64,000 nucleotides of DNA from positions 1 through 64,000 of the IMG/VR virus record IMGVR_UViG_3300047560_000604; one strand, given 5' to 3'. Shown one piece after another: positions 6,769 to 15,047 of this stretch. The translations under genes and the position numbers were made by a program. The stretch comes from a virus. The first letter of the stretch is position 1. Every line of letters begins with the position of its first letter. Under the pieces are notes generated by a model. The model was not told where the DNA came from and searched no databases. It was given only the letters and a program-made list of their open reading frames with translations.

Positions 6769-7327
6769 ATTTGCATGTAAAGAGGTAGTCTTCCACTTTA
6801 ACAAAGCACACTTACAAGACGAGACCATTCCCATGTGGGTCTTAAAATTTCATGGCGAAACGTACTATGTCAATCATGTAGATGCAAAGCTACCATGGAG
6901 TACTAAAGAAACTCCCGACAACCCAAGTACAAAAGGTTCATTAAAGTTCAAAAATGCGTTAGTAACCATCAACGAACAGAACGAAGCAACCTTGACAGAA
7001 TTAACAATCTTTGATAAAATACGTTTACGCAATCAGAAGTTGGGTATTACACGTATTATGTTCACACCTGGTTCTGAAATACACGAAGCATTAAAGAGAA
7101 ACGAATTCAAACACTCACCATTCAAAACTATCTCAGCACCTTGTACTACAACATACATTATCTGTGATATGTTGAAGAAAGAAGAGGTCACGTTCGCTAC
7201 TTTGAAGTATGACACGTTTAGGATTGTAAAAGAAAATGAGTATTACTACAAACACTATGACGAAACGAAAGACGACAGAATCCGTGCAGACTACTCGGAT
7301 CCGGACACCCCGTATGAGTACAGTTAA
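6752..7327 (+). CDS. Conserved phage protein with in-frame amber codon at position 4
   Basis: AAGGAG (6737-6742) sits at ideal distance from ATG 6752, which opens M-T-Q-TAG-I-E-F and continues in the same frame for 192 codons in all. The first ATG after the amber is 6833, with no ribosome-binding site, yet the 23 codons between read as normal protein (CKEVVFHFNKAHLQ). The body (MWVLKFHGETYYVNHV, PWSTKETPDNP, TKGSLKFK) is a family I recognise from T4-like phages, function unknown. Full-length synthesis would need UAG read-through, probably by the suppressor tRNA 600 bp upstream. Alternatives are a mini-ORF, internal initiation or a mutation. Confidence 0.75.
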
Positions 7328-7520
7328 GTTATTCGTAAAGGATGTTGACTTCTCAGATGTGTGTAAACATGTCAGTACGAGTGGTGTAAAGTATTACCCT
7401 ATTCGTAGATGGAGTGTCGCTATCCCGAAATATTACGCTGGGTATCTATTTGAAATGGATAAGGATCATCCTATCGTTTCATTTATCATGCTCACCTATG
7501 ATGTAATCCTACAAGACTAA
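7314..7520 (+). CDS. Small protein, possible LRW-family relative
   Basis: 68 residues from ATG 7314, overlapping the upstream gene by 14 nt. A longer in-frame ATG at 7236 would overlap it by 92 nt and is rejected. The end YLFEMDKDHPIVSFIMLTYD resembles the family signature (strand, acidic turn, helix with F-x-x-L-x-Y). Function unknown. Confidence 0.6.
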   Translation: MSTVKLFVKDVDFSDVCKHVSTSGVKYYPIRRWSVAIPKYYAGYLFEMDKDHPIVSFIMLTYDVILQD

Positions 7521-7523
7521 ATA
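7517..7523 (+). promoter_or_regulatory. Late promoter (CTAAATA), leaderless class
   Basis: CTAAATA followed by 4 nt (taag) and ATG 7528; no Shine-Dalgarno. The transcript should start at or within a base of the start codon. Confidence 0.55.
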
Positions 7524-7527
7524 TAAG

Positions 7528-8073
7528 ATGCGTATTCAAGAAATCACCGAATCAAAAGAACAAGCATTACAATATGCTACACAAGCACATCAGGGACAAA
7601 CCCGTGATGGTGGCGCTCCCTATATCAGTCATCCTGTTAGAGTTGCTAATATAATTAAACAATATAAGCAAAGTCACAACATTGACGCATTGATTCAGGC
7701 TGCTTACTTGCACGATACGATTGAAGATACAGATACTACCCACGAAGCATTACATGACCTGTTTGGTGGGTTAGTTGCTAGTCTAGTTTTAGAACTTACA
7801 AGCGATTTAGCACAAATCAAGAAAGTAGGAAAGAAAGACTATCTTGCTAAAAAGATGGCTCACGATATGAGTTCATGGGGTCTTGTTATCAAACTAGCTG
7901 ATAGACTAGACAACGTGAAGGATATTACTACTGCCAAGACTCCTGAATGGAGAGCAAAATACAAAGAGGAGACAGAACATATCATGGACTACTTGGAACA
8001 GAATAGAGTATTGAGTGGTACACATAAGAAACTGATTGAGTTGATTAGAAATAAGATTAACGAGGTTCATTAA
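7528..8073 (+). CDS. HD-domain (p)ppGpp hydrolase-like protein with head-targeting-like N-terminus
   Basis: 181 residues of the SpoT/MESH1 hydrolase type. HPVRVA (His35), YLHDTIEDTD (HD 62-63 plus ED) and KLADRLDNV (Asp125, Asn129) form the metal and substrate site. Such enzymes remove the 3' pyrophosphate of (p)ppGpp, reversing the stringent response. No synthetase domain is present. The N-terminus MRIQEITES resembles the short tags on other proteins here, with a possible I-T-E cleavage site, so the enzyme might be packaged and injected. It is preceded by a late promoter, which fits virion packaging. Confidence 0.85.
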   Translation: MRIQEITESKEQALQYATQAHQGQTRDGGAPYISHPVRVANIIKQYKQSHNIDALIQAAYLHDTIEDTDTTHEALHDLFGGLVASLVLELTSDLAQIKKVGKKDYLAKKMAHDMSSWGLVIKLADRLDNVKDITTAKTPEWRAKYKEETEHIMDYLEQNRVLSGTHKKLIELIRNKINEVH

Positions 8074-8105
8074 CCCAAATAACTTTCTTTCTAAACTCAA
8101 TCTGA

Positions 8106-8116
8106 TATAATAAATA
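8106..8116 (+). promoter_or_regulatory. Overlapping sigma70 -10 and late promoter
   Basis: TATAAT (8106-8111) merges into AATAAATA (8109-8116), the same TATAATAAATAC string as at the tmRNA promoter. The -35 is weak (CTTTCT at 8083-8088). Confidence 0.55.
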
Positions 8117-8119
8117 CAT

Positions 8120-8185
8120 TGCTAGATAGGCTAGCAGTTCTAACACTCTTTAAACAACATGACCTTAGAGTGTGGTCAGTAAAAG
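8120..8185 (+). promoter_or_regulatory. Structured 5' leader with potential pseudoknot
   Basis: TGCTAG/CTAGCA (8120-8136) is a hairpin at the transcript start. ACACTCT (8143-8149) is complementary to AGAGTGT (8167-8173), which lies in the loop of a second hairpin GACC/GGTC (8161-8177), so an H-type pseudoknot is possible just before the GGAAA ribosome-binding site. Confidence 0.45.
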
Positions 8186-8191
8186 GAAAAT

Positions 8192-9019
8192 ATGATGTAC
8201 GCAAACAAGCTCGTGGCGAGCCTAAAAGCCAATGGTAAAATTCTCCGTGAATTTAAAGACAATGTTTATATCCCATTCGGATCTGAATATAGCTTCTTAC
8301 TAAAAAACCTCAACTCAAAACGAGCATTAGTCAATGTATTCATTGACGGTGAAGACATGACACCCGGTGGTCTTGTTCTCAATGCAGGTCAAGAGATTGA
8401 CTTGGAACGCTCAATCAAAAACGGCAATCTACGTGAAGGTAACAAGTTTAAGTTCATTGAACGTACCGGCGCAGTAGAGAAACATCGTGGTGTCAAACTA
8501 GAAGACGGATTAATTCGTATTGAGTTTCAATTTGAATTACAACACCCAATGCAATCATTCTTTGATGACAACATGGCACGATATAGTAAGAATCTTATGC
8601 GTGGTATCAGTGGTGGTACCGGTGATGTTACTTACGGTGTACCACAGGGCACTGGTTCAGCAACTTACAGTAGCGTGAGTGGTTCAAGTATGGATTCATC
8701 ATGGATCAGTGCTAGCGGTGCAACTACCAACTCTATGAACATTTCAGCACAAGCACAATCAATGCCAGCGAACGATGTTGGTATCACTGTAGCAGGTAGC
8801 AAGAGTACACAATCGTTCACAACAACTACAATGGGCTTGATGGAAATCGAGAAGCATTCTATCATCTTTATGTTGTTAGGCGAGACAGAAGACAACAAGC
8901 CGGTACTACAACCCGTGACAGTGAAAACTAATCAAAAATGCACGACATGCAACCATACTAACAAAGTTTCGTCCAAATTCTGTTCAGAATGTGGCACTGC
9001 GTTAACACTCTACGCTTGA
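8192..9019 (+). CDS. Phage protein with C-terminal zinc ribbon
   Basis: 275 residues (ATG 8192 or 8195). An N-terminal beta-rich domain (~1-115: [30 protein letters not shown]) is followed by a Ser/Thr/Gly-rich low-complexity linker (~130-215). The end is a C-x2-C...C-x2-C ribbon ([19 protein letters not shown]). It has a structured leader and both promoter types. I suspect a virion-associated or abundant protein but cannot name the function. Confidence 0.8.
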   Translation: MMYANKLVASLKANGKILREFKDNVYIPFGSEYSFLLKNLNSKRALVNVFIDGEDMTPGGLVLNAGQEIDLERSIKNGNLREGNKFKFIERTGAVEKHRGVKLEDGLIRIEFQFELQHPMQSFFDDNMARYSKNLMRGISGGTGDVTYGVPQGTGSATYSSVSGSSMDSSWISASGATTNSMNISAQAQSMPANDVGITVAGSKSTQSFTTTTMGLMEIEKHSIIFMLLGETEDNKPVLQPVTVKTNQKCTTCNHTNKVSSKFCSECGTALTLYA

Positions 9020-9576
9020 TTTCGTTTACCAGTACCTTTGTTCCAAGGAGTTCTACCCTTAAGGGTTAGACTCCTTTTTAGTTTTTCATCTTCAGTTTGT
9101 TTGCGTCCTAGAGAATTTGTATTACCTGTAGCCCACGTATTGCCTAATGCGGCTTGTCGCATCTTTTCCTTAGATTCTTCTGTTCTAGGTTTCATCACTT
9201 GCAATTTACGGGCTTCTCTAATCTTCTGTTTTGTTTCTTCTGACTGAGGTTTTCTTTTTGTACCAGTCTGTCTTAGTACTTGACGGAGCTTAGTTTCTTG
9301 GGTATGTTTGTACCCACTAACACCTTCTCCACCGTCAGTTTTGTTAATTAAGATACCAGTGTTGTTATCTTTTCTACCGTACCATTTAATCATTCTTCTC
9401 TCAAGTGCTAGTGCTCCTATTTCGGATAAACAGGTTTCGAGGATGAGTATACGTGTTTTATCTTTTGGTGGTCTATGATAGGTATGATTTTGATATGCAC
9501 GGTTATTCTTTCCCTTACCGATGTAGTAAGGGGTACCGTCTTTTCTGAGATATGCGTAGACGTAATAAATAGTCAT
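9010..9576 (-). CDS. GIY-YIG homing endonuclease
   Basis: 188 residues. Residues 3-90 carry [21 protein letters not shown], catalytic Glu in [17 protein letters not shown], and NKTDGGEG. Tandem NUMOD3-like DNA-binding repeats follow ([49 protein letters not shown]). This class of free-standing nuclease promotes its own spread between related phages. It is about half identical to the frameshifted copy near 3.3 kb over the nuclease domain. It ends in TAG and overlaps the convergent 8192 gene by 10 bp. Confidence 0.92.
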   Translation of the reverse strand: MTIYYVYAYLRKDGTPYYIGKGKNNRAYQNHTYHRPPKDKTRILILETCLSEIGALALERRMIKWYGRKDNNTGILINKTDGGEGVSGYKHTQETKLRQVLRQTGTKRKPQSEETKQKIREARKLQVMKPRTEESKEKMRQAALGNTWATGNTNSLGRKQTEDEKLKRSLTLKGRTPWNKGTGKRNQA

Positions 9577-9581
9577 GCTGA

Positions 9582-9635
9582 TTGCTCCTTTAAAGCGTTA
9601 GAGTAGTTGGGCCTGCCAGCCGCGAACTACACTAT
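9582..9635 (-). promoter_or_regulatory. Structured 5' leader of homing endonuclease 2
   Basis: Near-identical to the leader at 3468-3522: an outer TAGTGTAGTT/AACTACTCTA stem and an inner GGC/GCC stem, then AAAGGAGC and ATG. The inner stem and loop differ from copy 1 but pairing is maintained. Confidence 0.6.
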
Positions 9636-9643
9636 TATTTATC
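9636..9643 (-). promoter_or_regulatory. Late promoter (GATAAATA) for homing endonuclease 2
   Basis: Same box and same spacing to the leader hairpin as for homing endonuclease 1. Confidence 0.6.
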
Positions 9644-9647
9644 ATAT

Positions 9648-9676
9648 TTGACAAAAATACCCTTTTGTGCTATACT
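9648..9676 (+). promoter_or_regulatory. Sigma70-type promoter, leaderless class
   Basis: TTGACA, 17-nt spacer, TATACT (9671-9676), 6 nt, ATG 9683. Consensus -35. No ribosome-binding site. Confidence 0.8.
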
Positions 9677-9682
9677 TAGGGT

Positions 9683-9937
9683 ATGCAAATACAATCTTCA
9701 CTTGACTGGAACGATGTACATTCTGAATTGAGAAAACAAGTCGGACAGCTTCCTTATAACCCAGACTTGTGGAAAATGTTGAACAACATTAGCAACATGG
9801 TGTCTGAGTTAAGTTCAGCCGAAGTAGAGACACGTAGGCTCAATAAACCTGAGTACAATAAAGAAAAGGTCGATAGCATAAACAAAGCTATCGACCATCT
9901 TGAAAAGTTTTTGCTTATTGCAAAACTTATGTCTTAG
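9683..9937 (+). CDS. Small helical protein, predicted leaderless mRNA
   Basis: 84 residues, mostly helical (LRKQVGQL, MLNNISNMVSELSSAE, INKAIDHLEKFLLIAKL). It is one of very few genes here that end in TAG; read-through would add 11 residues. The coding region holds a perfect 10-bp inverted repeat at 9868-9896. It converges on the glycosyltransferase gene with an 11-bp overlap. Function unknown. Confidence 0.7.
   Translation: MQIQSSLDWNDVHSELRKQVGQLPYNPDLWKMLNNISNMVSELSSAEVETRRLNKPEYNKEKVDSINKAIDHLEKFLLIAKLMS
9868..9896. repeat. Perfect inverted repeat inside a coding region
   Basis: GGTCGATAGC and GCTATCGACC with a 9-nt loop, lying within the 3' part of the 9683 gene. No U-tract follows directly, so it is not a standard terminator for either strand. 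Confidence 0.6.
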
Positions 9938-11288
9938 AAACGTCAACTATTAAATCATATCCAACTTCTTTAATAGTTAATTTGAAGTTATGCTTTTCGG
10001 CTAAGTCTTCAAACACTTCTTTAGTGAATCCGCATTTGTGAACCATGAAGTCACTGCTATGACGATGCGTATGATAACGTGAACCATACAACATATCCAT
10101 TGCACTTATGGGTCCACCTGCACTATCATACACTGTATCAAGTATCTTTCCGCTAGCTAATCTGATTGCCACAGTTTTCATGTTAGGTGTAATGAATCTA
10201 ACAAAGCCATCATCTTTAACCACACGTAATAGTTCTTTGATTACAGTAGGAACTTTGAAATAGTGAATGTGTTCAATCATGTGACTTGAGTATGCAACAT
10301 CAGCAAACTTATCAGGTATGTGACTGATATTATAAATGTCAGCAAGAATGTCAGGATTGTGCATCTTGTCAATATCTAATGAAATCTCACGATACTCAGT
10401 TAAGTCTTCGGTGTAAAGTTGCTCAGGGATTTTACTGCCACCAAAGCCTACGTTCAAAATAGTTTTGTCAGTAGTAGGAGTTAACACAGTGTCTCGGTCA
10501 TACCTATCCCACCATTCACGCCAATTGATTTGGTCATCTTCCTCAGTATCATATTGCATGTGTAGTGCAAGACTTGGGATAGGAACAAATAGATAATACC
10601 CTCGTTGCTGCCAAAGTTTATTGATAGTATTGTCTTCCATCTTACTATCAACCTGATGTTTGCCCATTGCTTCAAATACGTCCCAGTTATCAGTGATAAC
10701 TTTATGGTGTGTCATAAAGCAACTAGCAGTTGCATTCTGTGTACGCCAGTGACGTTTGCGATTACGAATCATGTGACTTTGCACAACAGTGTTTTGTGGG
10801 ATATAACGATATGGATCATCAAATGGGTAGATAGCAGTGAAGTTGCCAATCTTTTGACTTGTATCCATTAGTGTAAGAATCATATCATAGATAGCAGTAG
10901 TATCATATAGGTAGTCATCCTGTGCGTAGTACACGATTTCTTTACCATAGTCTCTGCCGTGTTCGTAGCATTTAAGAATGCTTGGCATGATACCATAAGT
11001 GTCTAGAGCATTGAATTGTGTTTTGAATGTAGCAATGTTAAGGTTGTTCTTTAACTCGTGTACTGCCGATTCATCACTGTGGTCATCGTAAATGACTAAT
11101 TCAAAATCACTATCTAAGAACAGTTCTTTTGCATAGTTCATGGACTCAACTAAACTGCGAGTGCAACGGCGTTGTATCTCACTTTTGGGCGCATTGGCAA
11201 ATCTTTTATTGTCGTTCATTTTTAAGTAGTGCTGACTGTCCCCTTTACTATGGGTTTGTAGCACTACTAATACATGTAGTTTATTCAT
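9927..11288 (-). CDS. Glycosyltransferase-SAM methyltransferase fusion
   Basis: 453 residues. The N-terminal ~260 residues look like a GT2-type transferase (ELVIYDDHSDES, IVYYAQDDYLYD, TASCFMTHHKVI). From ~275 a class I methyltransferase follows: ILNVGFGGSKIPEQ (motif I), EISLDID, ADVAYSSHMIEHIHYFK (post-II), LLRVVKDDGFVRFITPN. It could build and cap a glycan on virion or DNA; the partner is unknown. A late-type box AATAAGTA lies 5 nt before the ATG, with no ribosome-binding site. Confidence 0.82.
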   Translation of the reverse strand: MNKLHVLVVLQTHSKGDSQHYLKMNDNKRFANAPKSEIQRRCTRSLVESMNYAKELFLDSDFELVIYDDHSDESAVHELKNNLNIATFKTQFNALDTYGIMPSILKCYEHGRDYGKEIVYYAQDDYLYDTTAIYDMILTLMDTSQKIGNFTAIYPFDDPYRYIPQNTVVQSHMIRNRKRHWRTQNATASCFMTHHKVITDNWDVFEAMGKHQVDSKMEDNTINKLWQQRGYYLFVPIPSLALHMQYDTEEDDQINWREWWDRYDRDTVLTPTTDKTILNVGFGGSKIPEQLYTEDLTEYREISLDIDKMHNPDILADIYNISHIPDKFADVAYSSHMIEHIHYFKVPTVIKELLRVVKDDGFVRFITPNMKTVAIRLASGKILDTVYDSAGGPISAMDMLYGSRYHTHRHSSDFMVHKCGFTKEVFEDLAEKHNFKLTIKEVGYDLIVDVSKT

Positions 11289-11293
11289 TTAAC

Positions 11294-11301
11294 TACTTAT
11301 T
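11294..11301 (-). promoter_or_regulatory. Late-promoter variant AATAAGTA, leaderless class
   Basis: AATAAGTA on the minus strand, then 5 nt (gttaa) and ATG 11288. The same box and gap precede ATG 25161. Confidence 0.45.
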
Positions 11302-11327
11302 CTGTGAGTAGCGTCATTGATTAAAAG

Positions 11328-13928
11328 TTATGTCTCGTCGGCTGTTCTAGTTGATGGGAATTGACGAGTTGTACCAGGCCAAATAATTCTTACTGCACCG
11401 TATGAACCCGTACCTCCCACAGAACCGGCGGTTCCTTTCCCACCACCGCCACCGCCATATGTTCCACCTGTTCCACCATTTGCTCCGGTTGATACAGTGC
11501 TTGTTGCTCCGGTGCTCCCGGCGACAGGGCCACCTGATCCACTAGCACCGCCTGCTCTTGCAGCAGCTCCTATTGTGCCGTTAGACCCTTGACCTTGATT
11601 GCCGACACCACCTCCACCACCACCACCTTGATAAGTATTTCCAGTTGACGCAGCACCGTAACCCCCAGCTCCACCGCCACCTGAACCATTAGTTGGCGGT
11701 TGTATACTCCAATTAGTTCCACCAGCTCCGCCGGCGCCACCACTGCCTGAATATCCGCCTGCACCTCCACCACCACCACCTTTGTTGGTCGTCCCGGCAC
11801 TACCGCTACCGCCTGCACCACCACCATCACCGGTATATGAGCCACCAGCTCCTCCGCTTAGCCCGCCTCCGCCACTAACAGTTGCTAAACTAATGAAATA
11901 ACTATCGTTGCCATTAAACCCTTGCTGTGCGTATGCGGCCTGTACAACTGTGTAATTTTGACCGGGAACTACCGTGATATTGTTTTTATAGCCTAAACCT
12001 CCGCCCCCACCGCCGGTAGTAGTTGATCCACTACCACCCCCACCGATACAAACAACAGATACACTAGTAACACCCTCAGGGCATGTCCATGTAGTAGAAC
12101 TACCCGTGTTAGTTGCATAAAGTGCCTGACCTGTTACCTCCACTGCTAATGTAAATGAACCACTGCCGGATACATCAAATGAATCTACGACATCAACTGT
12201 GTAGACTGTATCACTTGTTACTGTGCTTGTAGTTGTTCCTGAGATTGCACCAGTTGAAGTGTTAAATGTTAATCCACTGGGTAACCCAGGGGATATTGAT
12301 AATGTTACTGTGCCAGTACCGCCTGTATATGTAACCGGTGTAAATGTAGTTATTGTTGATGAAACTGGTACTGCTTTATATGTTATTGCAGTAGTAACTA
12401 CTAGTGGAACCGAATCAATAGTATGTGTTGATGGGTAGGAACGCCCTGTACCCCAAATGATTCTTACTGCACCTTGATTACCGATACGGTTAGCCCCGGC
12501 ACCTCCACCGTATGATGATCCTGTGCCGCCTGAGCCTGCACCACCGTCAGGGCCTATTTGAGCGCTACCGGCATATACTGCCGCAGCACCGTTAGATCCC
12601 TCACCCAACAATCCCACCCCGCCGCCATAGCCACCATATGCTGTACCAGTAATCTGGCTATTTACTAAAGGAGCAGTAGAGTAATATGCGGGTGCACCTC
12701 CTCCAGCACCGCCGCCGGAGCCTGCAGAACCGCTACCAGTGCCACCGGTAGTAGACCAAGAACCTTTACCACCGTTTCCGCTATAGCCACCAGCACCACC
12801 CCCGCCACCTGCTACTGGATAAGCAAATGATTCACCGTAACCACCATCACCACCGTTGCCTCCACCGTCGCCTGTGTATGTACCACCAGTTCCGCGTGAG
12901 TTGTACAACGCACTTTGACCGGCACCACCTTTAACAGTGGATGTGTCAATAAAGTAACTGTCACCTGCAGTAGTTCTGGCTCCACCGTAAGTTTGTCTCG
13001 CACCACCTATACCAACTACTACTGTGTAATTTTGACCGGGAACTACAGTAATATTGTTTTTATAACCAACCCCGCCGCCTCCGCCACCGGCAGACCCGCC
13101 AAAACTACTACCAATTGGAACAGTTGACATATCAGCGCCACCACCACCACCGCCTCCGACACATAGAACACATACGGATGTTACTCCTGTGGGAGCAGTC
13201 CAGGAAAATGTACCAGTGGTAGTATATGCAACTTGATTCATCGGTGTTAAAGAGGTATCAGCTATAGTGACAGTTGACGATGATGCAACCACAGGACCTG
13301 AACTTGAACCGGATCTAATGTCAACTCTAAAAGTCTCAGATCCTTCAGTTGAGTAGTCAGTAGAAGTAGTTACGTTAAATGTGCCAGCCCCGCTTGTTAT
13401 GCTTACTGTACCAGTCGCTGCTGTAAAATCTGAATTGGTTGTAGTTAAATTTACTATTTCCCAATATAGTGTAGATACTGTAGTGTTTGTCGTAGATACT
13501 GAGAAGCCTAACGTAGCTGATTCATTCATATTTGCGCTATCAGCATATACCAAAACCGTACCGCTGGTCACGAAAACTTCACTGCTAGATTTAATTACTT
13601 CACCTGATGTAGAATCAAATCTAACACTTAGAACAAAAGACTCTTCAACCTCAGCAGACCCGTCTAATGATAATGTTTTTGTTATGGTACCTACATCACT
13701 AGTAACATTGAACGATCCAGTGAGTAAGCCGTCGGTGAAATCAGCCTCTGTGATATTAGTACCGGATATTGAGTAGTAGAACGTAGTTCCATCAGGAACA
13801 CCTATTGTATAAAAAGTGTAGGTAACAGAACTACCTTCGTATACTGCACTAGTTGAAGTAGTTAGTCTATAATTGTTTACTAATGTACCGAAATCCGATA
13901 ATCGGTGTAGTGATGCTAATATTGCCAT
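11328..13928 (-). CDS. Gly-rich tail fibre/adhesin-like protein
   Basis: 866 residues in modular order. Two Calx-beta-like beta-sandwich repeats come first (~15-225: SVTYTFYTIGVPDGTTFYY, then EESFVLSVRF and GSETFRVDIRSG). A first Gly-rich module (~235-490) starts with GTFSWTAPTGVTSV. An Ig-like putative domain (~515-600, ISPGLPSGLTFNTSTGAISG) and a second Gly-rich module (~612-855, TTWTCPEGVTSV) follow. Both Gly-rich modules close with a GAVRIIW strand. Gly-rich modules of this type occur in phage receptor-binding adhesins. It lies downstream of a small virion-like gene in the same direction. Confidence 0.82.
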   Translation of the reverse strand: MAILASLHRLSDFGTLVNNYRLTTSTSAVYEGSSVTYTFYTIGVPDGTTFYYSISGTNITEADFTDGLLTGSFNVTSDVGTITKTLSLDGSAEVEESFVLSVRFDSTSGEVIKSSSEVFVTSGTVLVYADSANMNESATLGFSVSTTNTTVSTLYWEIVNLTTTNSDFTAATGTVSITSGAGTFNVTTSTDYSTEGSETFRVDIRSGSSSGPVVASSSTVTIADTSLTPMNQVAYTTTGTFSWTAPTGVTSVCVLCVGGGGGGGADMSTVPIGSSFGGSAGGGGGGVGYKNNITVVPGQNYTVVVGIGGARQTYGGARTTAGDSYFIDTSTVKGGAGQSALYNSRGTGGTYTGDGGGNGGDGGYGESFAYPVAGGGGGAGGYSGNGGKGSWSTTGGTGSGSAGSGGGAGGGAPAYYSTAPLVNSQITGTAYGGYGGGVGLLGEGSNGAAAVYAGSAQIGPDGGAGSGGTGSSYGGGAGANRIGNQGAVRIIWGTGRSYPSTHTIDSVPLVVTTAITYKAVPVSSTITTFTPVTYTGGTGTVTLSISPGLPSGLTFNTSTGAISGTTTSTVTSDTVYTVDVVDSFDVSGSGSFTLAVEVTGQALYATNTGSSTTWTCPEGVTSVSVVCIGGGGSGSTTTGGGGGGLGYKNNITVVPGQNYTVVQAAYAQQGFNGNDSYFISLATVSGGGGLSGGAGGSYTGDGGGAGGSGSAGTTNKGGGGGGAGGYSGSGGAGGAGGTNWSIQPPTNGSGGGGAGGYGAASTGNTYQGGGGGGGVGNQGQGSNGTIGAAARAGGASGSGGPVAGSTGATSTVSTGANGGTGGTYGGGGGGKGTAGSVGGTGSYGAVRIIWPGTTRQFPSTRTADET

Positions 13929-13929
13929 A

Positions 13930-14454
13930 TCAACCGAAAGATGTTAGTTGTCCGAAAACTGTCCAAGCGCTACCTGTTCTTAATAGCCCGAACACCGCCA
14001 ATTCAGTTCTATTTGCAGTTGGTTGCGGAGTTAATGCGCCCAACCATTTTATTGTTTGTGAAGCACCGTCTATTTGAACAGCACTAGGGTACCTGGGTGT
14101 AGAACCTTGCACTAATACTAAGACAACAGTTGTTACTCTACCGTTAGTAGTTGGTACATTAGTGAAGTTTGCAGTAAAGTTGGCTGCTAGTGAAGTGTGG
14201 TAAAATGTAGATCCAGTGGAAATATCATGCACAACTGTACCCGTCGCACCGGTTTTTGTGTTTACTATTTCCGATGATTCTTGTAATTGCGTCAATCCAG
14301 TAACGTACAATCCGGCTGTTGTGAAAGAATCGTTTGATATAGTGATGGATTCTTGACCAACACGATTCCACAATGAAGATGAAGAATTGTATTGATATGT
14401 GATTCCGCTTATTGTTACTTGTTGTCCATTGATTGGGTTAGTGGGCCACGCCAT
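13930..14454 (-). CDS. Virion-associated fibre/tail protein, short
   Basis: 174 residues, beta-rich. The start MAWPTNPINGQQVTISGITYQY is a motif common at the N-terminus of phage tail-fibre and neck-fibre proteins. It is preceded by a late box (GCTAAATA) and AAGGAA, and is followed after one base by the Gly-rich adhesin, so the two probably form a late fibre operon. Confidence 0.7.
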   Translation of the reverse strand: MAWPTNPINGQQVTISGITYQYNSSSSLWNRVGQESITISNDSFTTAGLYVTGLTQLQESSEIVNTKTGATGTVVHDISTGSTFYHTSLAANFTANFTNVPTTNGRVTTVVLVLVQGSTPRYPSAVQIDGASQTIKWLGALTPQPTANRTELAVFGLLRTGSAWTVFGQLTSFG

Positions 14455-14476
14455 TGTTTATTCCTTAATACTTTAT

Positions 14477-14484
14477 TATTTAGC
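14477..14484 (-). promoter_or_regulatory. Late promoter (GCTAAATA) for the fibre operon
   Basis: Minus-strand GCTAAATA, followed by AAGGAA and ATG 14454. Confidence 0.55.
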
Positions 14485-14492
14485 TTTGATAG

Positions 14493-14522
14493 TTGACACA
14501 AATACCCGAAATGTGCTATAAT
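14493..14522 (+). promoter_or_regulatory. Sigma70-type promoter, leaderless class
   Basis: TTGACA, 18-nt spacer, TATAAT (14517-14522), 6 nt, ATG 14529. The -35 and spacer would otherwise be read as coding from a TTG, so the promoter decides the start. Confidence 0.8.
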
Positions 14523-14528
14523 ACAGGC

Positions 14529-15047
14529 ATGCTTAAAGAACATTTGCTTAGTCGTCATTTAGATTTAGAACTACATCGTCCTATGTTAGACGAGACTGAG
14601 GGTGTGGCTACTTTTTACTTGTGGAATTTGAGCGGTCAGCTTGTAGGTTACCAACAATATCGCCCCGCAGGAGAAAAGAAGCCCAACAATAACCCTAAAG
14701 AGGGAAAGTATTTTACATACCGAAAGCAACCTACACTAGCAGTTTGGGGTGTTGAAAGTCTACACTTAACTCCTCACGTTGTTTTTGTGACTGAGGGCTT
14801 GTTTGATGCCGCACGATTGACTGAGCGAGGTGTTAGTGCTTTAGCAGTATTCACAAACAATCCAGGCAAAGACGTTATGAACTGGCTGAGTATGCTGGGT
14901 CGTAAAGTTGTTGTCGTTTGTGACGGCGACAATGCCGGCGCAAAACTAGCAAAATACGGCGATGTAAGCCTGTGTTTGCTTGGTGGTAAAGACTTAGGTG
15001 ACGCCGATGACGAAACTGTAACTTTCGTATTACAAAATTTCGTTTGA
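14529..15047 (+). CDS. Toprim-domain protein (primase-fragment-like)
   Basis: 172 residues. GVATFYLWNLSGQLVGYQQYRP is the N-terminal catalytic-core strand pair seen in DnaG-like proteins. HVVFVTEGLFDAARL carries the Toprim Glu and KVVVVCDGDNAGAKLAKY the DxD. The CHC2 zinc finger and helicase parts are absent, and a fuller gp61 primase lies at 55705. It may be an accessory Toprim nuclease or primase-derived protein. The promoter of the next gene overlaps its stop. Confidence 0.82.
   Translation: MLKEHLLSRHLDLELHRPMLDETEGVATFYLWNLSGQLVGYQQYRPAGEKKPNNNPKEGKYFTYRKQPTLAVWGVESLHLTPHVVFVTEGLFDAARLTERGVSALAVFTNNPGKDVMNWLSMLGRKVVVVCDGDNAGAKLAKYGDVSLCLLGGKDLGDADDETVTFVLQNFV

Noticed and set aside
7236-7313. 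Longer start for the 7314 gene
   Set aside because: It would overlap a conserved upstream gene by over 90 nt and the added residues are low-complexity Thr/Arg.
11570-11845. ORFs within the Gly-rich adhesin in other frames
   Set aside because: They are low-complexity shadows of the repetitive Gly codons.
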